From NCBI RefSeq assembly GCF_000499285.1, contig NZ_AWUN01000002.1, forward strand, positions 1 through 64,000: DNA of 64,000 nt, given 5' to 3'. Both the position numbers and the translations under genes were made by a program. Source of the stretch: Bifidobacterium sp. 7101. GTDB lineage: Bacteria; Actinomycetota; Actinomycetes; Actinomycetales; Bifidobacteriaceae. The notes below the pieces were generated by a model. That model searched no databases. It was not told where the DNA came from and saw only the letters and a list, made by a program, of their open reading frames with translations. Positions 55,529-64,000 of the stretch are shown here, one piece after another (the stretch's first letter is position 1; the number at the start of each line of letters is the position of its first letter).

Positions 55529-57541
55529 CTACTCCAGTTCCAGGGCTCCGGTATAGAGCTGGTAGTACTCGCCATGCTTGGCTATCAGCTCATCGTGGTT
55601 GCCGCGCTCGATGATCCGCCCATGGTCCAGGACCATGATCACATCGGAGTTGCGAACCGTAGAGAGCCGATGGGCGATGACGAAGACCGTCCGGCCTCGC
55701 ATGAGTGCGTCCATGCCCTGCTGGACCACCTCCTCGGTCCTGGTATCGATTGAGGAAGTGGCTTCGTCCAGAATCATGGCTGGAGGATCGGCCACAGCCG
55801 CCCTGGCAATTGAGATCAGCTGACGCTGACCCTGGGACAGTCCGCTTCCATCCCCCTCAAGAACAGTCTGGTAGCCCTGGGGAAGCATGCGGATGAAGCT
55901 GTCGGCGTTGGTCATCCTGGCGGCTTCGATGCACTCCTGGTCCGTGGCATCCAGACGTCCGTAGCGGATGTTGTCCAGGACGGTACCCGTAAAGAGGTTG
56001 ACATCCTGAAGGACGATGCCCAATGAGCGGCGGAGATCAGGCTTGCGGATGTTCTTCACATCGATCCCGTCATAGAGGATCTGGCCCTGCTGGATGTCGT
56101 AGAAGCGGTTGATCAGGTTGGTGATCGTGGTCTTGCCGGCACCGGTGGCACCGACCAGCGCAACCTTCTGCCCTGGCTTGGCGAACCAGGTGATGTCGTG
56201 CAGGACAGGCTTGCTCGGGTCGTATCCGAAGCTGACATCGGTGAATCGCACATCCCCTTGAAGGAGGGTGTATCGCCCATCAGGAGAGGTGATGGCTTGA
56301 TCCTTGGCCTTAAGGGCCACGTCACGGGCATCGCCGGGAAGCTTCATGGCGGCCTCCAGCGAGCGCCTGCCGTCGTCATCCGCCTCGCGCTTCCAGGCCC
56401 AGTGCCCTGTTTCGTGGTCGACAGGGGTCATGGTCCGGCCGTCCGAGGCCAGTTCGACGCTGACCAATCTGACCGTACCCTGGTCGGACTCGACGGGCTG
56501 GTCCATCAGGTCGAAGATTCTGGAGGCACCGGCCAGGGCCATCATGACCATGTTGAACTGCATGGAGACCTGGCCGATGGGGTTGATGAAGGAGCGGGAG
56601 AGGGTCAGAAGGGAGACGATGGTCCCCAGGGTCAGCGGCCCCGCCCCGGTCAGTCCTACATTGCCCATGCCCGCAATACCGGCCAGACCTCCGACGATGG
56701 CCAGGATGACATAGAGCAGGTAGCCCATGTTGCCCACGACCGGCATGGTGACATTGCCGTAGGTGTTGGCCTGGGCCGAAGCCTGGAAGAGCTCCTCATT
56801 CCTCTCCTCGAAGACCTTGGCGGTGGCATCCTCATGGTTGAAGACCTTGATGACCTTCTGCCCGTTGACGGCCTCTTCCACGAAGGCGTTCACCTGGCCC
56901 AGATAGCGCTGCTGGTGAACGAAGTAGCGACCGCTTCGGGTGACCAGAACCCGGACCACCACAATCAGAACCGCCGCGAAGACCAGAGTCAGAACAGTGA
57001 ATGGAATGGAGAGCCAGAGCATGGAGATCAGGGCCGCCAACGCGGACAGGACCGAGGAGACCATCTGCGGGAAGGACTGGGAGATGGCCTGACGGAGGGT
57101 ATCCGTGTCGTTGGTGTAGCGGCTCATGGTGTCGCCATGCTCATGGGTGTCGAAGAAGCCGATGGGCAGCTCCTGCTGGTGGGCGAACATCTGATCACGG
57201 ATGGTCTTCAGGGTGCCCTGCTCCACCTTGACGATCAGCCAGTTCCAGAACCAGGAGCAGAAGGTCCCCACCGCATAGAGGCAGCCCATCAGGATCAGGG
57301 TCCTCATCAGCGGTCCCCAGTCAGGGTCGGAGGCCCCGACCAGCGGCAGGATGTAGTGGTCGATCAGTGGCTGCAGGAAGAAGGCCGATGCGGCTTGGGC
57401 CCCGGCGCTGATGATGATGCAGACCACGATCACCGCCAGCTGCCAGCGGTAGGCCAACAAGTAGCTCAGGATGCGGCGGGTCGTTCCCGGCGCGGCCTTG
57501 TCCAGGCGGGGTTTGCGGTCCTTGAATGATCCGTCACTCAT
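55529..57541 (-). CDS. ABC exporter half-transporter, consensus-site subunit
   Basis: A 670-residue fusion of a six-helix exporter domain (about 25-345) and an ATPase domain (about 440-665). Walker A is GATGAGKTT, Walker B MILDEATSSID with the catalytic Glu, and the switch His is present (IAHRLSTV). The signature is altered to LSQGQ. A loop of ~60 residues between the domains (near 385-440) is unusual. It is the second gene of a pair; the ATG at 57541 overlaps the stop of the first subunit. Together they form a heterodimeric drug or lipid exporter of the LmrCD/TM287-288 type. Confidence 0.9.
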   Translation of the reverse strand: MSDGSFKDRKPRLDKAAPGTTRRILSYLLAYRWQLAVIVVCIIISAGAQAASAFFLQPLIDHYILPLVGASDPDWGPLMRTLILMGCLYAVGTFCSWFWNWLIVKVEQGTLKTIRDQMFAHQQELPIGFFDTHEHGDTMSRYTNDTDTLRQAISQSFPQMVSSVLSALAALISMLWLSIPFTVLTLVFAAVLIVVVRVLVTRSGRYFVHQQRYLGQVNAFVEEAVNGQKVIKVFNHEDATAKVFEERNEELFQASAQANTYGNVTMPVVGNMGYLLYVILAIVGGLAGIAGMGNVGLTGAGPLTLGTIVSLLTLSRSFINPIGQVSMQFNMVMMALAGASRIFDLMDQPVESDQGTVRLVSVELASDGRTMTPVDHETGHWAWKREADDDGRRSLEAAMKLPGDARDVALKAKDQAITSPDGRYTLLQGDVRFTDVSFGYDPSKPVLHDITWFAKPGQKVALVGATGAGKTTITNLINRFYDIQQGQILYDGIDVKNIRKPDLRRSLGIVLQDVNLFTGTVLDNIRYGRLDATDQECIEAARMTNADSFIRMLPQGYQTVLEGDGSGLSQGQRQLISIARAAVADPPAMILDEATSSIDTRTEEVVQQGMDALMRGRTVFVIAHRLSTVRNSDVIMVLDHGRIIERGNHDELIAKHGEYYQLYTGALELE

Positions 57542-59408
57542 GGTCCTTGTCCTCCTCGCTCTGGTTCCTGGTCTGTGATTCGTAGATGGATCGGTACTCC
57601 TGACATGTTCGCAGAAGCTCATGGTGGGTGCCCTTGTCGAGAATCCTGCCCTCCTCCAGGACCACGATCATATCGGCGTCCTCCACGGAGGCCAGACGCT
57701 GGGAGATGATGATCTTGGTGGTGTCGGGGATCTCCTGGCTGAAGGCCCGGCGGATCAGCTGGTCGGTCTTGGTGTCCACGGCGCTGGTTGAGTCATCCAG
57801 AATCAGGATGTCAGGCTTCTTCAGAAGGGCCCGCGCGATGCACAGACGCTGTCGTTGGCCGCCGGAGAGGTTGGTGCCGCCCTCGTCCAGATAGGTCTGA
57901 TAACCATCGGGAAACTCCCGCACGAAACCGTCGGCCTGAGCCAAAGTACAGGCGCGCACCAGCTCGTCGTCCGTGGCCTCAGGGTTGCCCCAGCGCAGGT
58001 TCTCGGCGATGGTCCCGGTGAAGAGGACATTCTTCTGGAGCACCATGGCCACCTGGTCGCGCAGGACCGTCAAATCGTACTGGCGCACGTCCACCCCGCC
58101 CACCTGGAGGGACCCATCGGTGACGTCATAGAGACGGGGAATGAGCTGGACCAGGCTGGATTTGGAGGAGCCGGTCCCGCCCACGATGCCCAGGGTGGAG
58201 CCCGAGGGAACGTCCAGATTGATATGGCTCAGAACCGGACGTTCGGACCGGTCCGAGTAGCGGAATGTCACATCCTGGAAGCTGATGGATCCGTCGGCCA
58301 CCTTCATGACCGGCTTGGCGGGATCGTGCACGGTGCTGACCTCGTCCAGCACCTGGCAGATACGCTCGGCGGAAGCCTGGGAGATGACGACCATGACCAC
58401 AATCATGGAGACCATGTTCATGGCCATCATGATCTGGATGGCATAGGTGACCAGGGCGGTCAGATCGCCCGTGGTCAGCCCCAGGGCAGCGTTGTTCCCG
58501 GAGGCAACAATCTGGGAGGCGCCCATCCAGGATATGACCAGCAGAGAGGCATAGATGCAGAAGTTCAACAATGCCGGGTTCAGACTCATGATCCGCTCGG
58601 CCTTGCAGAAGGCACGATAGATGGCCAAGGAAATACTGTTGAACTTGCGCTCCTCGTAGTCCTCCCGGTTGTATGACTTGACCACTCTGATTCCCTGGAG
58701 GTTCTCGTCCACCACATTGTTGAGGTGGTCGTAGGTGTGGAAGACGCGCTCGAAGATGGGGTGAACCAGCAGGGACAGCCCGATCAATCCGAAGCCCAGG
58801 ATGGGGATGGCGATCAGGAAGACCAGGGATATGGGCCTGGAAATCTTATAAGAAAAGAGCCAGGCCACAATGACCATGATCGGCGCTCTGACACCGACCC
58901 TGATGACCATCTGATAGGCATTCTGCAGGTTGGTCACATCGGTGGTCAGCCTGGTGATGATGGATCCGGTGGAGAAGCGGTCGATGTTGGTGAAGCTGAA
59001 GGACTGCACCTTGGCGAACAGATCGCTGCGGACATTCTTGGCCAGGCCGGAAGAGGCGATGGCCGCATACCGCCCGGACATGAACCCAGAAAACAGGGAG
59101 ACGGCCGAGCAGGCCAGCAGAATCAGCCCGAATTTGAAGATGGCCGGCATGGACCTCCCCGAGACCCCCTGATCGATCAGGGAGGCCATGATGGTCGGGA
59201 TCACAATCTCTAGAACGCTCTCAAGAAAGACGAAGGCCGGAGCCAGAAAGCTGGCCTTCCGGTATTCGCGCAGGGAGCGCAGGATGGTGCGGATGGTATG
59301 CTTCGGACGCGCTGGTTCCTGTTTATCCGATCTGACTACGGATGCCGTAGACCCCTTCAAGTGAACCTCTTCTGTTTCTGTGCTGATTTCTCTATCTTTT
59401 ACGGCCAA
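57534..59408 (-). CDS. ABC exporter half-transporter, degenerate-site subunit
   Basis: A 624-residue exporter half with an N-terminal cytosolic arm, six membrane helices (about 50-345) and an ATPase domain (about 380-610). Walker A GGTGSSKSS and signature LSGGQ are normal. Walker B ends LDDSTSAVD, with Asp for the catalytic Glu, and the switch His is Gln (ISQRLASV). So it supplies the non-hydrolysing site, while the next gene supplies the active one; its LSQGQ signature completes the degenerate site. It is the first gene of the pair. The start ATG has AAAGAT upstream, a weak site. Substrate unknown. Confidence 0.9.
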   Translation of the reverse strand: MAVKDREISTETEEVHLKGSTASVVRSDKQEPARPKHTIRTILRSLREYRKASFLAPAFVFLESVLEIVIPTIMASLIDQGVSGRSMPAIFKFGLILLACSAVSLFSGFMSGRYAAIASSGLAKNVRSDLFAKVQSFSFTNIDRFSTGSIITRLTTDVTNLQNAYQMVIRVGVRAPIMVIVAWLFSYKISRPISLVFLIAIPILGFGLIGLSLLVHPIFERVFHTYDHLNNVVDENLQGIRVVKSYNREDYEERKFNSISLAIYRAFCKAERIMSLNPALLNFCIYASLLVISWMGASQIVASGNNAALGLTTGDLTALVTYAIQIMMAMNMVSMIVVMVVISQASAERICQVLDEVSTVHDPAKPVMKVADGSISFQDVTFRYSDRSERPVLSHINLDVPSGSTLGIVGGTGSSKSSLVQLIPRLYDVTDGSLQVGGVDVRQYDLTVLRDQVAMVLQKNVLFTGTIAENLRWGNPEATDDELVRACTLAQADGFVREFPDGYQTYLDEGGTNLSGGQRQRLCIARALLKKPDILILDDSTSAVDTKTDQLIRRAFSQEIPDTTKIIISQRLASVEDADMIVVLEEGRILDKGTHHELLRTCQEYRSIYESQTRNQSEEDKDHE

Positions 59409-59508
59409 TCACCGACATGCAATACCCTCGAAAGAGGGTCTGAATGCACCTAGGCTATCATCCTGTCCGTCAGGGTTGGGCGGACGCGCAGGGATTTCCG
59501 CCCTCCAC

Positions 59509-59551
59509 AAAAAGAAGCTGTCACGCCCCTCGGGGTCATGCAGCTTCTATG
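59509..59551 (-). terminator. terminator after adk
   Basis: The arms GAAGCTG (59514-59520) and CAGCTTC (59541-59547) enclose an inner CCCC/GGGG stem. On the minus strand TTTTT follows. It lies about 105 bases beyond the adk stop. Confidence 0.8.
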
Positions 59552-59653
59552 CCTCGGTCAGTCGTATCAGCGAGTCTTGCCGGTGGATTCTAAGCTTGGC
59601 ATTCCTACGATTGATTCAACTGGCGACAGGACTCTCGCCTGACAGGCTATGAA

Positions 59654-60226
59654 TTATCGCTCGTCCAACTCTGTGATGATCTCCTTGGAGATCTGGTCGA
59701 CCTCGCCCTGGCCATCCACTGCGACCAGAAGACCACGGGACTTATAGGTATTCAGCAGGGGGGCCGTCTCCTTGGCATAGATATCCAGGCGCTTGGCAAT
59801 GGCCTCGGGTGTATCGTCTGCCCGCCCCTCTTCCTTGGCCCGCTTGGCGATGCGCTGCATGAGCACGTCATGGTCTGCATCCAGGGCCACCACAGCTGTC
59901 AGCGGAGTGCCAAGCTCCTGGAGCATCTTGTCCAGCGCCTCGACCTGGGAGGCCGAACGGGGGTAGCCGTCCAGAATCCAGCCCTGGGCGGCGTCGTCCA
60001 TGCCAAGGCGGTCCTTGACGATCTTGTTGGTCAGCTCGTCTGGAACCAGTTCACCCTTGTCGGTGTAAGCCTTGGCCTGCTTGCCCAACTCGGTTCCGTT
60101 CTTCAGGTTGTAGCGGAAAATGTCGCCGGTGGAGATGGCAGGAATCCCGTAATGCTTGCTGAGCAAGGCCGCCTGTGTGCCCTTGCCAACACCTTGAGGT
60201 CCCATGATCAACAGTCGCTGTGCCAT
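59654..60226 (-). CDS. adk: adenylate kinase
   Basis: A 190-residue enzyme interconverting ATP, ADP and AMP. P-loop GPQGVGKGTQ is near residue 9, with STGDIFRYNL and the LDGYPRSASQ loop. The lid (RAKEEGRADDTPEAI) is the short form without zinc Cys residues. The ATG follows AAAGGATAGGGA. It follows secY, but an accessory block lies between it and infA. The second P-loop residue is Gln (GPQGVGKG) where many adks have GAPGAGKG. Confidence 0.96.
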   Translation of the reverse strand: MAQRLLIMGPQGVGKGTQAALLSKHYGIPAISTGDIFRYNLKNGTELGKQAKAYTDKGELVPDELTNKIVKDRLGMDDAAQGWILDGYPRSASQVEALDKMLQELGTPLTAVVALDADHDVLMQRIAKRAKEEGRADDTPEAIAKRLDIYAKETAPLLNTYKSRGLLVAVDGQGEVDQISKEIITELDER

Positions 60227-60389
60227 TCCCTATCCTTTGTTCGATCTTCTATTGTTCTTGGCTCTAAGGCCCAGACGATTTTAGCTGTCTGAGCCGTGTA
60301 GAACTCTCATTTACGTATGCTAGCGGCTATCTGGCCCAACGCAGGTTGCACTCACTAAACTCGTGCAAACCGTCTTCCGGATACAACAG

Positions 60390-60426
60390 GGTCCGACCCC
60401 ATGCCACCAAGGGCCAGGGTCGGACC
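60390..60426 (-). terminator. hairpin after secY
   Basis: A perfect 10-bp inverted repeat GGTCCGACCC/GGGTCGGACC with a 17-base loop, about 50 bases beyond the secY stop. A T-run is lacking, so it may be partial or mark an operon boundary before adk. Confidence 0.6.
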
Positions 60427-60473
60427 TTCAACTGTTTCGGTCAGCCATTACTCGCGGGTTTTCGGCAGAAGGG

Positions 60474-61802
60474 TCAGCCCTCCTTGTGTTCGCCCTCCAG
60501 CAGGAAGCCGGTGTACTGGAACTGTTCGGTCTGTGCCCTGGCCTGGCGCAGGGTGTCCAGGCCGACACCGGCGATAATCAGAATGGTGGTGCCGCCGAAG
60601 GGCAGCTTGGAGTTGATCTTCAGCAGCATGATCAGCACCGTCGGAATCAGGGCCACGAAGAGCAGATAGATGGCACCCACCGTGTTCAGCCGATTCATCA
60701 CATATGACAGGTATCGACTGGTGGCCCGCCCGGCCCTGATGCCCGGGATGAAGCCGCCATACTCTTTCATGTTGTCGGCAGTCTCGTCCGGGTTGAAGGT
60801 GATGGACGTGTAGAAGAAGCAGAAGAAGACAATCATGACCGAGTAGAGCACGATGTACCAGACCGAGGTCGTGTTGGCCATGTTGGCATCAATCCACTTG
60901 ACCCAGCTCTGATCGGAATTGCCGAACTGGGCAATAAGGGTAGGGATGGCCAAAATTGACGAAGCGAAGATGGGGGGAATCACGCCAGACATGTTGATCT
61001 TGAGCGGCAGATAGGTGGAAGATCCGCCGTACATCTTACGGCCAATCATCCTGCGGGTGTACTGGACGGGAATACGACGCTGAGCCAGTTCCACGTAGTC
61101 GACCAGAATCAGGATAACCAACAAGACGGTCACGACAATGCCGAACTTGACCCAGTCGCCATCCTTGCCGTTGGTCCCCCAACCGATGTTCCAGAGCTGC
61201 GGCAGGAAGCCGGAGCAGATGGAGATGAAGATCAGGACGGACATGCCGTTACCGATGCCCTTGTCGGTGATCAGTTCGGCCATCCACATAATCAGACCGG
61301 TGCCGCCGGTCATGATCAGAACCATGACGGCCATATTCCACCAAGAGCTGTCAGGGATGACATGCTGTTGGCAGGCACCACCGAAAAGCGCGCCCTTGCT
61401 GGCCGTAACCAGAATGGTCGTGGACTGCAGCACGGCCAGACCCATGGTCAAATACCTGGTGTACTCGGTCAACTTGGCCTCGCCTGACTGACCCTCCTTG
61501 TGCAGAGCCTCGAAACGAGGAATAACCACGCGCAGCAGCTGCACCACGATGGATGCAGTGATGTAAGGCATGATGCCCAATGCGAAGATGGACAGCTGCA
61601 GTAGAGCTCCGCCCGAGAACAGGTTCACCAGGCCGATGAAGTCCTCATTGCCAGCCGTGGTGATGCACTTCTGCACGGCGGGATAATCCACGCCTGGGGT
61701 AGGTATGAACGACCCGATGCGATAGATGATGATGATGCCAAGAACGAAGAAGATTTTCTTCCTCAACTCCTTGGTCCTGAAGGCCTGGATTAACGTCCTC
61801 AC
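60474..61802 (-). CDS. secY: preprotein translocase subunit SecY
   Basis: A 442-residue ten-helix channel through which exported proteins leave the cytosol. Signatures are FFVLGIIIIYRIGSFIPTPG in the first helix, SIFALGIMPYITASIVVQLL in the second, RRIPVQYTRRMIG and NMSGVIPPIFASSIL. The GTG start at 61802 has GGGAGGGAAC upstream. It follows rplO after 184 bases that include competing hairpins. Confidence 0.97.
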   Translation of the reverse strand: MRTLIQAFRTKELRKKIFFVLGIIIIYRIGSFIPTPGVDYPAVQKCITTAGNEDFIGLVNLFSGGALLQLSIFALGIMPYITASIVVQLLRVVIPRFEALHKEGQSGEAKLTEYTRYLTMGLAVLQSTTILVTASKGALFGGACQQHVIPDSSWWNMAVMVLIMTGGTGLIMWMAELITDKGIGNGMSVLIFISICSGFLPQLWNIGWGTNGKDGDWVKFGIVVTVLLVILILVDYVELAQRRIPVQYTRRMIGRKMYGGSSTYLPLKINMSGVIPPIFASSILAIPTLIAQFGNSDQSWVKWIDANMANTTSVWYIVLYSVMIVFFCFFYTSITFNPDETADNMKEYGGFIPGIRAGRATSRYLSYVMNRLNTVGAIYLLFVALIPTVLIMLLKINSKLPFGGTTILIIAGVGLDTLRQARAQTEQFQYTGFLLEGEHKEG

Positions 61803-61903
61803 CTAAGTTCCCTCCCTACGCGCCCACGCGTTGGTCCCGGTGCATCGCACCTTCTTGCTCCGACCAGCTTAGCCGATGGCTCCGTCAAAACCGACGGCAA
61901 CCA

Positions 61904-61954
61904 GGCCGGAAACGAGTTCCGGCCCCCGCCCGCTTGGAGCGGGGAGGGCCGGAA
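61904..61954 (-). promoter_or_regulatory. competing hairpins between rplO and secY
   Basis: Three copies of one sequence lie in a row: GGCCGGAA (61904-61911), TTCCGGCCC (61917-61925) and GGGCCGGAA (61946-61954). The middle copy can pair with either neighbour, but not both at once, as in an attenuator. No T-run follows. Confidence 0.5.
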
Positions 61955-61986
61955 TCATCTGCCTTACGGTCTGTCCCCTATGAGTA

Positions 61987-62451
61987 TCAGTCCTCGGAGA
62001 CGGACCCGCCTGCGGCTTCTATCTTGCTTCTGGCCGAGGCCGAGGCCTTGACGCCCTTGAGGGTGAAAGCAGCCTTGACGTCACCATCACCCAGGACCTT
62101 GACGGGGTGACCCTTGCGGACCGCTCCCTTATTGACCAGATCCTTGACGGTGACTTCGCCACCCTTGGGGAAGAGCCCTTCCAGAGCACCCAGGTTGACC
62201 ACCTGGTACTCCTTCTTGAAGGGGCTCCTGAACCCGCGCAGCTTGGGCAGCCGCATGTACAGGGGCAGCTGGCCGCCTTCAAAGCCCGGACGGACCTGGT
62301 AGCGGGCCTTGGTGCCCTTGGTGCCACGACCGGAGGTCTTGCCCTTGGATCCCTCGCCACGACCGACGCGGATACGGTCGCGCTTGGCGCCTGGAGCCGG
62401 ACGCAGGTCATGCATCTGCAGGATGGTAGGCTCTTGCTTGTCGCTGGCCAT
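61987..62451 (-). CDS. rplO: 50S ribosomal protein L15
   Basis: A 154-residue L15 with the family's Gly/Arg/Lys-rich N-terminus ([20 protein letters not shown]), then [19 protein letters not shown] and a folded C-terminal half ending in SKIEAAGG. The ATG has GGAGG upstream and lies next to the rpmD stop. Confidence 0.97.
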   Translation of the reverse strand: MASDKQEPTILQMHDLRPAPGAKRDRIRVGRGEGSKGKTSGRGTKGTKARYQVRPGFEGGQLPLYMRLPKLRGFRSPFKKEYQVVNLGALEGLFPKGGEVTVKDLVNKGAVRKGHPVKVLGDGDVKAAFTLKGVKASASARSKIEAAGGSVSED

Positions 62452-62453
62452 AA

Positions 62454-62639
62454 TCAGTCTGCCTCCTCTACGTTCACCAGGTGGCGGACCTTGTCAGCCA
62501 TCCCCCGGTAGACGGGGGTGTCCTCACGAAGGACTGACTGGCCGATCTTGTGAAGGCCCAGAGACCTGACGTTCTCCTTCTGGCGGTCGGTGGCATGAGC
62601 CACGCCCTTGACCAGGGTGATCTTGATCTGCTTGGTCAT
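62454..62639 (-). CDS. rpmD: 50S ribosomal protein L30
   Basis: A 61-residue L30 ([20 protein letters not shown], then [10 protein letters not shown] and NVEEAD). The ATG at 62639 overlaps the rpsE stop codon, so translation is probably coupled; the GTG at 62642 would add one residue. Confidence 0.95.
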   Translation of the reverse strand: MTKQIKITLVKGVAHATDRQKENVRSLGLHKIGQSVLREDTPVYRGMADKVRHLVNVEEAD

Positions 62640-63400
62640 CACTCACCTGCCTTCGACTGCTCGTCAGCCTTGGCCTTGGCCTCTTCGCGCTCCTTACGCT
62701 CGTCGGCGATGCCGGCGGCACGTGCGCGCAGGAGGGAATCGGGGGCGACCTCCTCCAGAGGCAGACCGCGGCGTGCCGCGATCTCCTCGGGCTCCTCCAG
62801 CTGCTTCAAGGCAGCTACAGTGGCCCGCACCATGTTGACGGCGGTGGCCGATCCCATGGATTTGCTCAGGATATCAGTGATGCCGGCACACTCCAGGACG
62901 GCGCGGACCGGACCACCGGCGATAACGCCGGTCCCGGGGGCTGCAGGCCGCAGGAGAACCGTGCCGGCCGCATCGTGGCCGATCACCGGGTGGGTGACAG
63001 TGCCGCGGATACGGGGGACGGTGAACATGTGCTTCTTGGCATCCAGCTGACCCTTGGAGATGGCTGCAGGAACCTCACGGGACTTGCCGTAGCCAACGCC
63101 CACAGTGCCCTTGCCATCGCCCACGACTACCAGAGCCGCGAAGCTGAAGGTACGGCCTCCCTTGTGGACCTTGGAGACACGGTTGATGGTGACGACCCTG
63201 TCGAGCATGTCGTCACGCTCGTCGCGGTCGCGACGACCACGACGGCCATCCCTGCGGCCGTCACGGGAACCGCCACGACGACCACCGCGGCGATCATCGT
63301 TCCGGTCGTTCCGGTCCCTTCTGCCACCCTGGCTGGACTGAGTATTTGTGGAATCTTCAGTCACCTGGGTTGTTTCCTTTGTCGTTTCGTTGTCGCTCAC
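62639..63400 (-). CDS. rpsE: 30S ribosomal protein S5 with RG-rich N-terminal extension
   Basis: A 253-residue S5; the core is about 165. The first ~64 residues are disordered: first acidic ([13 protein letters not shown]), then full of Arg, Gly and Asp ([20 protein letters not shown]). The core follows with [34 protein letters not shown] and [13 protein letters not shown]. It serves decoding accuracy in the small subunit. Its stop overlaps rpmD and its ATG overlaps the end of rplR. Confidence 0.95.
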   Translation of the reverse strand: MSDNETTKETTQVTEDSTNTQSSQGGRRDRNDRNDDRRGGRRGGSRDGRRDGRRGRRDRDERDDMLDRVVTINRVSKVHKGGRTFSFAALVVVGDGKGTVGVGYGKSREVPAAISKGQLDAKKHMFTVPRIRGTVTHPVIGHDAAGTVLLRPAAPGTGVIAGGPVRAVLECAGITDILSKSMGSATAVNMVRATVAALKQLEEPEEIAARRGLPLEEVAPDSLLRARAAGIADERKEREEAKAKADEQSKAGE

Positions 63401-63768
63401 AGTGCCAAACCTCCCTCACGGGCGCCTTCCGCAACCGCTGCGACCCTTCCGTGGTACTTGTTGCCACCACGGTCAAAGACCACGGTGGTGATGCCGGCCT
63501 TCTTGGCCTTGGCCGCAATCTGCTCGCCCACCTTGCGGGCGGCCTCGGTCTTGGTGCCTTTGAAGGAGCCGTAGTCCGAAGCCATGGTCGACTCGCTGAC
63601 CAGGGTGACACCCCTGGTGTCGTCGACAATCTGGGCGATCATGTTGCGGTTGGTTCGTGTGACCACCAGACGGGGGCGCTCTGCCGTGCCGGAAACGCGC
63701 TTGCGCAGACGGGCATGGCGGCGCAGACGGGCGATCTTCTTGCCTTTGCCTAGTATCGAGACCGTCAT
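63397..63768 (-). CDS. rplR: 50S ribosomal protein L18
   Basis: A 123-residue L18 that binds 5S rRNA. Segments are [38 protein letters not shown] and a final [20 protein letters not shown]. The ATG at 63768 is 1 base past the rplF stop; the frame continues open upstream but without a start that fits. It overlaps rpsE by 4 bases. Confidence 0.97.
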   Translation of the reverse strand: MTVSILGKGKKIARLRRHARLRKRVSGTAERPRLVVTRTNRNMIAQIVDDTRGVTLVSESTMASDYGSFKGTKTEAARKVGEQIAAKAKKAGITTVVFDRGGNKYHGRVAAVAEGAREGGLAL

Positions 63769-63769
63769 A

Positions 63770-64000
63770 TCACTTACCAGCCTTTCCAGCCTTGCGCAGG
63801 ATGTGCTCGTCGGCGTACTTGATGCCCTTGCCCTTGTAAGGCTCGGGCGAACGCAGGGCGCGGATGTTGGCGGCAGCCTGGCCGACGGCCTGCTTGTCGA
63901 TACCGGAGACGACCACTTCGTTGGCGTTCGGCGTCTCGAAGGTGATGCCCTCCGGGGGGTCAACGGTGATGGTGTGCGAGTAGCCCAGCGAGAACTCCAG
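63770..64000 (-). CDS. rplF: 50S ribosomal protein L6, C-terminal part (cut by window end)
   Basis: The last 76 residues of L6, including the second domain: [40 protein letters not shown] and the signature [11 protein letters not shown]. The frame is open to base 64000, so the start lies outside. It lies directly before rplR in the usual S8-L6-L18-S5 order. Confidence 0.95.
   Translation of the reverse strand: MEFSLGYSHTITVDPPEGITFETPNANEVVVSGIDKQAVGQAAANIRALRSPEPYKGKGIKYADEHILRKAGKAGK

Noticed and set aside
1-64000. CRISPR array, insertion sequence, or rRNA operon
   Set aside because: No regularly spaced repeats, transposase or rRNA-like sequence was seen on reading the window.

Overview
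The window looks like a Bifidobacterium chromosome or that of a close relative in the Bifidobacteriaceae. It is GC-rich, its ribosomal and translation genes lie on the minus strand, and it carries actinobacterial marks: the tiny bS22 protein, an rpoA-rplQ-truA cluster without rpsD, a HAIR-type heat-shock operator, and paired serine dehydratase genes. The species cannot be fixed from sequence alone.

Layout. (1) 1-2.3 kb: the right end of an integrated element with lower GC. It has a plasmid or CRESS-virus-like Rep helicase cut by the window edge, a coiled-coil membrane protein and an XRE repressor. It ends at a tRNA 3'-end remnant (att site) with integrase-arm-like direct repeats. (2) 2.4-7.1 kb: a LacI-controlled sugar cassette of orphan GatC-type EIIC, LacI regulator, pentulose/hexulose-phosphate epimerase and ribokinase, with three related operator-like sites. 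(3) 7.2-16.1 kb: a TPR/DUF4037 plus DUF4125 pair, a membrane alpha/beta hydrolase, then a PspC envelope-stress module with a divergent PspC membrane protein and a PspC-histidine kinase/LuxR regulator pair. (4) 16.1-24 kb: a broken HAD gene, an S51 peptidase, a ClC exchanger, a YbaK-type deacylase, and a serine cluster of tRNA-Ser(TGA), serS, sdaAA and sdaAB. (5) 24-34 kb: lipid kinase, phosphoglucomutase, RNase H, rpiA, bS22, radA and a polar amino-acid ABC transporter. (6) 33.8-40.8 kb: ribF, truB, rbfA, infB and nusA, all minus strand. (7) 40.9-47 kb: a lipoprotein, an unexplained 0.58-kb gap, tRNA-Ser(CGA), truA, rplQ, rpoA, rpsK, rpsM, rpmJ and infA. (8) 46.9-59.4 kb: an accessory block between infA and adk with hsp20, gdhA, a GH2 glycosidase coupled to a DUF5107-TPR protein, and a heterodimeric ABC exporter. 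(9) 59.6-64 kb: adk, secY, rplO, rpmD, rpsE, rplR and a partial rplF.

The genes mostly form short co-oriented operons with ATGA-type overlaps (PspC protein/small membrane protein, kinase/regulator, permease/ATPase, rpsE/rpmD, DUF5107/GH2, exporter halves). The least understood parts are the DUF4037/DUF4125 pair, the GH2/DUF5107-TPR pair, the orphan EIIC sugar cassette and the integrated Rep element. No CRISPR array, insertion sequence or rRNA gene was seen.
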